In this document: positions 1 to 4,686 of the stretch, piece after piece | How the letters are laid out: every line of letters starts with the position of its first letter | Numbering within the stretch: the first letter of the stretch is position 1 | Source of the DNA: a bacterium | GTDB taxonomy: Bacteria; UBP15; UBA6099 | DNA length: 6,849 nucleotides | Reading direction: 5' to 3' | Assembly (NCBI GenBank): GCA_029573925.1 | Contig: JAKQBV010000421.1 | Span: forward strand, 1 to 6,849 | Notes under the pieces: model-generated | The model's database searches: none | Told to the model about the DNA's origin: nothing | What the model saw: the letters and a program-made list of their open reading frames with translations, nothing else | Program-made: the position numbers and the translations under genes

Positions 1-29
1 GACATTACCGGCACCTCGTTCCAAGACAT
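1..29 (-). CDS. Start of IS transposase (first ten codons only)
   Basis: This minus-strand frame begins with ATG at 29 to 27 and reads MSWNEVPVM followed by Ser before the window ends. A strong Shine-Dalgarno (GGAGG at 42 to 38, 8 nt before the ATG) precedes it. The pattern M-(S/P)-W-x-E-(V/T)-x-x-M is how many IS481-type transposases begin, before their helix-turn-helix domain and DDE catalytic core. None of the catalytic part is visible, so intactness and activity cannot be judged. The tandem terminal repeats immediately upstream support the call. On ten codons alone it would be speculative. Confidence 0.5.
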
Positions 30-72
30 ATTCTTCCCCTCCTCACCTGCTCTATTCGAGGGGATTCTAACC

Positions 73-90
73 TGTTACCTATGTCCCCGA
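73..90. repeat. IS terminal repeat, inner copy
   Basis: TGTTACCTATGTCCCCGA is repeated 24 bp further on with two differences (T/C at the eighth base and A/G at the last). It is the copy nearer to the transposase start. It is probably a transposase binding site inside the IS end. Confidence 0.7.
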
Positions 91-96
91 ACATTG

Positions 97-114
97 TGTT
101 ACCCATGTCCCCGG
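97..114. repeat. IS terminal repeat, outer copy
   Basis: TGTTACCCATGTCCCCGG is the second, outer copy of the tandem repeat, with a 24-bp period. It is followed by TCTATACA, whose complement would give the TGTATAGA tip of the element. Confidence 0.7.
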
Positions 115-122
115 TCTATACA

Positions 123-365
123 TTAATCGCCGCAGTCCAAAATTACGCAATTTCACTATCTGAGCTTTAGTGGTAATCAGGAAACTTTTTCATGCTAGCG
201 CAGATAGGAAGGTTTCTCTCTTCCCATCGGCGAGCGCTATGGGAAAAGATATTGGGAAATGGTTTTCAGAGGAGTCTCGTTCAGAAATGATTTTACATAG
301 GGCGTCGGAAGAGAAGCGCGTCATCGATTCGCTTCCGACGACCATTGAAACGTTTTGAAGAGATT
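123..365. other. Gap without a supported gene, with an inverted repeat
   Basis: I see no gene here. A 62-codon plus-strand frame (170 to 358) starts with GTG, lacks a ribosome binding site, resembles nothing I recognise and ends beside the palindrome. The only structure is a 9-bp inverted repeat, CGTCGGAAG at 303 to 311 and CTTCCGACG at 332 to 340, with a 20-nt loop. Within it, GAAGCG (313 to 318) can pair instead with CGCTTC (330 to 335). No run of T follows on either strand. The stretch may be the flank into which the IS inserted, or a decayed remnant. Confidence 0.5.
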
Positions 366-399
366 CCAAAGAGAAACTTTTTCAAAAGTTTCTCTTTGG
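366..399 (-). terminator. 34-bp palindrome, probable terminator of the SRPBCC genes
   Basis: Two perfect 16-base arms (CCAAAGAGAAACTTTT and its complement) are separated by only TC, so the RNA would form about 14 to 15 bp closed by a small loop. It sits 28 bp after the stop codon of the last minus-strand gene. A smaller hairpin, CGCC-AGA-GGCG (401 to 411), lies between them. The 3' arm is U-rich, but no clean run of U follows the stem on either strand. A classical intrinsic terminator is therefore only likely, not certain. An mRNA-stabilising hairpin or a dispersed intergenic repeat are alternatives. Confidence 0.6.
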
Positions 400-427
400 C
401 CGCCAGAGGCGCTTTAAATGCGCGACG

Positions 428-1111
428 TTATTTTCCTGATGCGGCGCGGGTTTTGACGGCTTCTGTCTGGATGAGGGCGTTGGCCAGATCGAACCCGATC
501 TGGATGGTAGGCTGTCTTTCAACCATATATTTCCCCACCACGCCGCTTTCGGATATGTCGCTGATGGTGGTGTGGAACAGCATGGTGCGCTTGCCGTCGG
601 CGGTGGGGACAAGCTCCCAAACGATGGCGTTGGCGGGGTCGTCCGTCTCGTTGTATTTTTTCTTCTTCACGTTTTTTTCGTCGAGGCTGACAATGGTTAT
701 CTTCCTCGGCTTGTCGTATTTCCATTTCTGTATGTAATCCGTCTGTATCTTCACCGGGCCGAGCTTGATGAGGAACATGTAGAACTGAACGACTGCGAAG
801 TCGCTCTTTTTTTCAATGACTTTGACTCTGGTGATCTGGTTGATCATCTTCGGGTAGCTCTCGAAGTCGGCGAGGATGTTCCAGACTTTTTCGGGCGGGG
901 CGTTGACGATTACGCCGGAGACGGCGAGTTCTTTGCCGGGGCGCTGGGCGCGGTCTACGAAAGCGACGCGGCCTCCGTCGAGGAGTTTTTCGAGTTGAGC
1001 CGGGTCGAGTTGTTTCCATATCGGGTCTGCGGCGTTCGCTCCCGCGGCGGAGAATACGGCGGCAGCGAGGGCGAAGGCGGCGATAATGTTTTTTAGGGCT
1101 AGGGTTCTCAT
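428..1111 (-). CDS. Secreted SRPBCC (START-like) protein, copy B
   Basis: This 227-residue protein has a Sec signal peptide: Arg2 and Lys7, a hydrophobic stretch at about 9 to 24, and a likely cut after GANA (27). The mature part has the SRPBCC/polyketide-cyclase pattern: a strand, then AAPEKVW-like VNAPPEKVWNIL (69 to 80), then a helix ending in DFESYPKM (82 to 89) and KVIE (97 to 100). The family forms a deep cavity under a long C-terminal helix and usually holds lipids or other hydrophobic ligands; the ligand here is unknown. It is a clear paralog of the next gene upstream (same W-K-x-x-D/D-K-x-x-L-x-x-L-L start and APPEKVW motif). It differs by a charged insertion at about 147 to 160. GGAGG at 1124 to 1120, 8 nt before the ATG, fixes the start. 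It is the last gene of its transcript, 23 bp after its paralog. Confidence 0.85.
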   Translation of the reverse strand: MRTLALKNIIAAFALAAAVFSAAGANAADPIWKQLDPAQLEKLLDGGRVAFVDRAQRPGKELAVSGVIVNAPPEKVWNILADFESYPKMINQITRVKVIEKKSDFAVVQFYMFLIKLGPVKIQTDYIQKWKYDKPRKITIVSLDEKNVKKKKYNETDDPANAIVWELVPTADGKRTMLFHTTISDISESGVVGKYMVERQPTIQIGFDLANALIQTEAVKTRAASGK

Positions 1112-1134
1112 CTTTCAAGCCTCCGTGTCGGATA

Positions 1135-1803
1135 TCAGAGTTTTTCGGCTTTGTCCACAACGACGCGGGACAGCACTATGGCGCTGGAGAGGTTGATGGA
1201 CATGACGGTGGCGGGTTGTTCCTGAAGGGCCGCGCCGACCAGCGGGCTGGCGGACGCCAGATCGGATGTTATCGAGTATATGACGACGGTGTTTTTGCCG
1301 CCGTTCACAGGGTAAAGCTCCCAGTACCCGCTCACGTTTTTCACCTTGCCCGACACCCAAGAGATATCCGCGCGGCGCGGAGCGTCGAATGTGTATTTAA
1401 GGACATAGTCCGTGCTTATCGTCAACATGCTGACTTTGAGGACGGTGACGGTGAACTCGACAAGGGCGGTGTTGCCGGAGCGTTCGATGACTTTGGCGGC
1501 GCTCATGTCGGGCATCATTTTTTCGTAGTCATCGAATTCGGTGATGGCGCGCCATACCTTTTCAGGCGGGGCTTTGGCGAGGATTCCGATTGAGCAGAGT
1601 TCGAGTTTTTCAGGGCCGACCACGTCAACAGAGGCGATCTCGCCTTTTTCCAGCAGCCGGGCTAAAGCCTGTTTGTCCATGTGTTTCCAAGAAGGGGCTT
1701 CTTTTGAAGCCGGGGCGGCGGCCGCGCAGACTGCGACCGCGACCGCGATTATCGCGCATATAGCCGCGACTGGAAGTCTCTTTAATGAAGTCGGATTTGC
1801 CAT
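1135..1803 (-). CDS. Secreted SRPBCC (START-like) protein, copy A
   Basis: This 222-residue protein starts at ATG 1803, where GGAGG (1813 to 1809) stands 5 nt upstream. An in-frame ATG at 1887 would add 28 residues ahead of the signal peptide and is rejected. The signal peptide has Lys9 and Arg10 and a hydrophobic stretch at 11 to 31. Cys26 is not in a good lipobox, because Val precedes it, so a soluble periplasmic protein is more likely than a lipoprotein. There is no twin-arginine motif, so export should be by Sec. The SRPBCC core shows KAPPEKVWRAITEFDDYEKM (78 to 96 or so) and AKVIE (103 to 107), aligning closely with copy B. The C-terminal region 195 to 217 would be the long cavity-covering helix. 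It leads a two-gene unit with copy B, and a possible promoter lies in the 125-bp gap behind tatC. The ligand and the role are unknown. Confidence 0.85.
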   Translation of the reverse strand: MANPTSLKRLPVAAICAIIAVAVAVCAAAAPASKEAPSWKHMDKQALARLLEKGEIASVDVVGPEKLELCSIGILAKAPPEKVWRAITEFDDYEKMMPDMSAAKVIERSGNTALVEFTVTVLKVSMLTISTDYVLKYTFDAPRRADISWVSGKVKNVSGYWELYPVNGGKNTVVIYSITSDLASASPLVGAALQEQPATVMSINLSSAIVLSRVVVDKAEKL

Positions 1804-1857
1804 GTATGCCTCCGCGTTTCCTATTACTTCCCGATGTTCAAGAATCCGCACGTCCAA

Positions 1858-1884
1858 ATTATCAGATAAACGGTTGCGCGTCAA
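1858..1884 (-). promoter_or_regulatory. Possible sigma70-type promoter for the SRPBCC pair
   Basis: On the minus strand TTGACG (1884 to 1879) is followed after 15 bp by GATAAT (1863 to 1858), about 55 bp before the start of copy A. Both hexamers match the consensus at five of six positions, but the spacer is short. The gap also holds a GC-rich hairpin (GAGC-GGC-GCTC) after tatC, with no T-run. The pair could instead be read through from tatC. Confidence 0.45.
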
Positions 1885-1928
1885 CATTGAAAGCGCGCGA
1901 GCGCCGCTCTTTCTAATGCGAGAACGAT

Positions 1929-2681
1929 TTATTTTTTGACAGGGTTTTTCATGAATTTGATTATTATCACGCTGATTTCATATAGGAGCATAAGGGGGAC
2001 GGCCAAGAAGAACATGGAGGCAACGTCGGCGGGGGTGAGTATGGAGCCTACGATGAGACTGATAAGGACGGCGAACTTGCGGTTCGCCACAAGAAACTGA
2101 TGAGAGACCAACCCCATTTTTGCCAGAAGAATGAGCACGACGGGAAGCTCGAAGACGACGCCGAAAGCGATGACGAAGGTTCCGACGAAAGAGAGGTATT
2201 TGTCGAGAGTGTACGTGGGCTCTATGCTGCCCCCGGCGAAGCCTTCAAGAAACTGAAGAGTCATGGGAATCACAAGTGAGCCGAAAAAAGCGCCCGCGAA
2301 AAAGAGGATCGTGCCAGAGAACACGACGGGGAAAACGAATCTGCGCTCATGGGGAAGAAGGGCGGGTCTGATGAATAGCCAGATTTGGTACAGCAGGGCA
2401 GGGGCGCAGAAGATGACGCCGAGGATGATGGCTAGTTTGATTCGCCACATAAAGGCGTCCGCCGGGCCGAGGGTGATAACTTTTCCGGCGCCCTTAATGA
2501 GATGGTTGAGGACGGGCATGGTGACGAACCAGCTTGCTATGCTGCCGATTGTGACGGTGATGAGGGCGTAAATTATGCGGGAGCGCAATTCATCGAGGTG
2601 ATCGATAAGGCTCATGCGGGACGGGTCGTCGTTTTGAGCGGCGGGGTCGGCGGTTTTTTTTGCGGTCTCTGCGTCAGACAT
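1929..2681 (-). CDS. tatC: Sec-independent (Tat) protein translocase subunit TatC
   Basis: TatC is the six-helix inner-membrane receptor that binds twin-arginine signal peptides and recruits TatA to move folded proteins across the membrane. At 250 residues the length is normal. The N-terminal HLDELRSRI (28 to 36) is the cytoplasmic signature before the first helix. YQIWLFIRPALLPHERR (98 to 114) is the conserved first-cytoplasmic-loop block, with Glu112 matching the glutamate needed for signal-peptide recognition. DKYLSF (160 to 165), FGVVFELPV (173 to 181) with Glu178, and TPADV (216 to 220) match the other conserved points. No tatA or tatB is present in this window. The start has no Shine-Dalgarno, and an in-frame TAA lies 27 bp upstream, so this ATG is the earliest possible start. 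A promoter 7 nt upstream suggests a leaderless mRNA. Met23 is a poorer alternative start, also without a ribosome binding site. Confidence 0.96.
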   Translation of the reverse strand: MSDAETAKKTADPAAQNDDPSRMSLIDHLDELRSRIIYALITVTIGSIASWFVTMPVLNHLIKGAGKVITLGPADAFMWRIKLAIILGVIFCAPALLYQIWLFIRPALLPHERRFVFPVVFSGTILFFAGAFFGSLVIPMTLQFLEGFAGGSIEPTYTLDKYLSFVGTFVIAFGVVFELPVVLILLAKMGLVSHQFLVANRKFAVLISLIVGSILTPADVASMFFLAVPLMLLYEISVIIIKFMKNPVKK

Positions 2682-2688
2682 AAAGGTG

Positions 2689-2717
2689 AATTTAGCACAG
2701 TGAAATTACAGTGTCAA
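2689..2717 (-). promoter_or_regulatory. Promoter of tatC, predicted leaderless
   Basis: TTGACA (2717 to 2712) is a perfect -35 box. After exactly 17 bp comes TAAATT (2694 to 2689), four of six for the -10 box, with an extended TGC just before it. Only 7 nt separate the -10 box from the tatC ATG, so transcription should begin at or within a base or two of the A of the ATG. This agrees with the lack of a Shine-Dalgarno for tatC. It occupies the 62-bp gap after the LolA-like gene. Confidence 0.7.
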
Positions 2718-2743
2718 ACGAAGGCGCGACGGGGGAATGGAAA

Positions 2744-3640
2744 TTATTTGCCGCCCGACGGATTGAATATCTGGGTGTTTTTGAAGAAGTCTTCCCACAG
2801 AGCATTTTCCAGCCCGATGTTAGCCCTGAAGTTCTCCAGATACATGCACATAACGATGTAGTCGCCCTCATAGGTCTCGATTTGAGCTGGTATCATGGTG
2901 GAGGGGTTGATGTACATCACCTCTCTAGTTACGCCCAGATTTTTGTTCGGGTCGGAGGGGGTCATGGTCAGCCGAATGAACTGGCCGGGGAGTTTTTCTT
3001 CGTCGTAGTCGAGTTTTTTCTTGGCGGGGTCGAAGCGGAAGTTTTTCTTGGCTGTGAGGGGGGCGGTGTCGGCGACGACGCGCCCGGATTTGAAGTACCG
3101 TTCGATGTAATCCTGCATGGTGTGTATGTTGTGGTTGAACCCGATACGGCGCGCTCCCTCGAAGGCGATAGCGGGCATGAAGAAGATGTTTTTCGCCGTC
3201 TGTTTGTCCATCACGGGATCGCCCGATTTCGGGAACTTGCTGTATAGGTTCTTGTTGTCTTTGAATCCGAACACGACTTGAGAGCCGGGCGCGCGCTTGA
3301 TGGTTTTCGTGGCTATGTCGGTTCCCGGATTGTCGGCGGCCAGAACGGTAAACATGTTGTAGCCGGGTTTTTTCCATTTCATGTCGAGTTTGTAGGTATA
3401 CCAGTATTCGCGGTTGTCTTTTCCTTCTTCGTTTTTAGGGTTGTGTTTGATGGCGGTCGGGGTGTCCCAGATGAACACGTGGAGCACGCACTGGTAGTCT
3501 TTGACGGTGGAGATTTTCGAAAGGGTTTTTTCCCAGATATCCTTCGGGGAATCGGCGAGGGCGGGTTTGGGCGCTGCGGATAGAATGACGGCGCAGGCGA
3601 GCGCGGCTGATATTGCGGCTTTTAATGTTGCGGATTTCAT
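2744..3640 (-). CDS. Secreted LolA-like / DUF1571-like protein
   Basis: This 298-residue protein has a Sec signal peptide: Lys2 and Lys7, a hydrophobic core at 8 to 22, and a likely cut after PALA (29). The order of motifs resembles the LolA/LppX-like fold used by outer-membrane lipoprotein-sorting and DUF1571 proteins. There is an early helix with KISTVKDYQCVLHVF (42 to 56), then MKWKKPGYNMF (87 to 97), a strand with SQVVFGFKDNKNLY (120 to 133), and late VMYINPSTMIPAQIETYE (241 to 258). The last is the 'D/Y-I-N-P-x-T-x-x-P' block followed by a beta strand. Such proteins form a half-barrel with a hydrophobic cavity. No lipobox is apparent and the ligand is unknown. AGGAGG (3653 to 3648), 7 nt before the ATG, fixes the start. 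It follows glpX by 35 bp and is probably co-transcribed with it. Family placement is from pattern only, and a novel family is possible. Confidence 0.65.
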   Translation of the reverse strand: MKSATLKAAISAALACAVILSAAPKPALADSPKDIWEKTLSKISTVKDYQCVLHVFIWDTPTAIKHNPKNEEGKDNREYWYTYKLDMKWKKPGYNMFTVLAADNPGTDIATKTIKRAPGSQVVFGFKDNKNLYSKFPKSGDPVMDKQTAKNIFFMPAIAFEGARRIGFNHNIHTMQDYIERYFKSGRVVADTAPLTAKKNFRFDPAKKKLDYDEEKLPGQFIRLTMTPSDPNKNLGVTREVMYINPSTMIPAQIETYEGDYIVMCMYLENFRANIGLENALWEDFFKNTQIFNPSGGK

Positions 3641-3657
3641 GGCGGAGCCTCCTGTGA

Positions 3658-3671
3658 GCGCGGTTGCGCGC
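3658..3671 (-). other. Small GC hairpin between glpX and the LolA-like gene
   Basis: Between the glpX stop and the ribosome binding site of the next gene, GCGCG (3658 to 3662) and CGCGC (3667 to 3671) can form a 5-bp stem with a 4-base loop. No T-run follows, so it is not a terminator. It might mildly affect mRNA stability or coupling, or be chance in GC-rich DNA. Confidence 0.3.
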
Positions 3672-3675
3672 CCGG

Positions 3676-4686
3676 CTAGATGCGGACCTCGCGGCTTTCG
3701 CTGCGCGACGGCACAGTCTTTGTTTTAGTCTGATGAACGGCGGTTATGTAGCGGACCGTTCTTGTTTTGCAGCGCATAACCACCGAATGGGTCACTGCGG
3801 TGTCGCCGTGATAGCGTACGGCGTCAAGAAAGTCGCCGCCTGTGACGCCTGTGGCGGAGAAGACGGTGCTGTCTCCGTGGCAGAGGTCTTCGGCAGTGAA
3901 GACGGTTTCCATTTGTTTTTTTGAGAAGCCGAGTTCGATGATTTTCTTTTTTTCTTCGGGGTCTCGGGGCCAGATTTTTACTTGGATATCGCCGCCGAGG
4001 CATTTGAGAGCGGCTGCGGCGAGAACGCCTTCGGGGGCTCCTCCGACGCCCATGAGGATGTTGCTGCCGCTGGACGCGGTGGCGCAGGCGATGGCTCCGG
4101 CGACGTCGCCGTCGCTTATCAGCTTTACTCTTGCTCCGGCTGTTCTGACTTCGTCTATAAGCTTTTTATGTCTGGGCCTGTCGAGTATGACCACGGTGAG
4201 TTCGCCCATCTTGAAGTCGAGGGCTTTGGCGACGCGTTTGAGGTTGTTTTTGACGGAGTCGTTGATGTCGATGCAACCTTTTGCGGCAGGGCCGACGGCA
4301 ATTTTGTCCACATAGAAGCTGGGGAAGGACATGAGAGCGCCCGCGTCCGCGGCGGCAAGGACGGCTATGGCGCCGGGAAGACCTTTGGAGGTGAGGGTGG
4401 TTCCGTCGAGAGGGTCGACAGCGATATCGACCTGCGGGTCGTGTATGCCGCCTCCGCCGACGTGTTCGCCGATGTAGAGCATGGGGGCTTCGTCTTTTTC
4501 ACCCTCGCCGATCACGATTTTTCCTCGGATATTTACCAGTTCGAGCATGCCGCGCATGGCGTCCACGGCGGCTTTGTCGGCTCCGTTTTTGTCGCCTTTG
4601 CCCATCCAGCGGGCCGCTTTGAGGGCGGCGGCCTCGGTGACTCGGACGAATTCGAGAGTTATCTCTCTCGTCATGTCCATTGTCAT
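3676..4686 (-). CDS. glpX: Class II fructose-1,6-bisphosphatase GlpX
   Basis: GlpX hydrolyses fructose 1,6-bisphosphate to fructose 6-phosphate in the cytoplasm, a key step of gluconeogenesis; some members also act on sedoheptulose bisphosphate. The 336-residue protein shows the metal and phosphate motifs of the family. These are KNGADKAAVDAMR (33 to 45), VIGEGEKDEAPMLYIGE (58 to 74), DPLDGTT (91 to 97), GGAPEGV (215 to 221) and the C-terminal MRCKTRTVRYI (304 to 314). A short basic tail follows. The start at 4686 is chosen because it overlaps the ugd stop as ATGA and has AGGGGG about 8 nt upstream. An in-frame ATG at 4734 would add 16 residues and is not needed. The overlap implies translational coupling with ugd in one transcript, so sugar-phosphate supply and UDP-glucuronate formation may be expressed together. 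Confidence 0.95.
   Translation of the reverse strand: MTMDMTREITLEFVRVTEAAALKAARWMGKGDKNGADKAAVDAMRGMLELVNIRGKIVIGEGEKDEAPMLYIGEHVGGGGIHDPQVDIAVDPLDGTTLTSKGLPGAIAVLAAADAGALMSFPSFYVDKIAVGPAAKGCIDINDSVKNNLKRVAKALDFKMGELTVVILDRPRHKKLIDEVRTAGARVKLISDGDVAGAIACATASSGSNILMGVGGAPEGVLAAAALKCLGGDIQVKIWPRDPEEKKKIIELGFSKKQMETVFTAEDLCHGDSTVFSATGVTGGDFLDAVRYHGDTAVTHSVVMRCKTRTVRYITAVHQTKTKTVPSRSESREVRI

Larger units (their letters stand above)
1..122 (-). mobile_element. Terminal part of an insertion sequence (IS481-like), cut by the window edge
   Basis: Two tandem repeats with the core ATGTCCCCG lie just upstream of a short reading frame that starts like an integrase-core transposase and runs off the left edge. 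From memory of related elements, tandem copies of a TGTTACC(T/C)ATGTCCCCG unit are typical transposase binding sites at the ends of such IS elements. Read on the minus strand, the outer end would begin TGTATAGACCGGGG at position 122, which gives the usual TG terminus of this superfamily. The boundary at 122 is inferred, because the other end and any target-site duplication lie outside the window. The family name is tentative: IS481 is favoured, with other integrase-core families possible. Confidence 0.6.

Noticed and set aside
170..358. 62-codon plus-strand frame in the left gap
   Set aside because: It has a GTG start without a ribosome binding site, no recognisable motif and low-complexity composition, and it ends next to a palindrome. 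No support as a gene.
572..1096. 174-codon plus-strand frame opposite SRPBCC copy B
   Set aside because: It is a shadow of a clear secreted protein on the minus strand, and its Val, Phe and Gly composition is typical of an antisense artefact.
1725..1803. Lipoprotein or Tat signal in SRPBCC copy A
   Set aside because: Cys26 is preceded by Val rather than Ala, Gly or Ser, so the lipobox is poor. There is no twin arginine, despite tatC being next door.
1804..1887. N-terminal extension of SRPBCC copy A from the ATG at 1887
   Set aside because: It would place 28 polar residues before a normal signal peptide and overlap the candidate promoter. The ATG at 1803 has GGAGG at good spacing.
3658..3671. 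Terminator between glpX and the LolA-like gene
   Set aside because: It has only a 5-bp stem with no T-run, directly before a strong ribosome binding site. Co-transcription is more likely.
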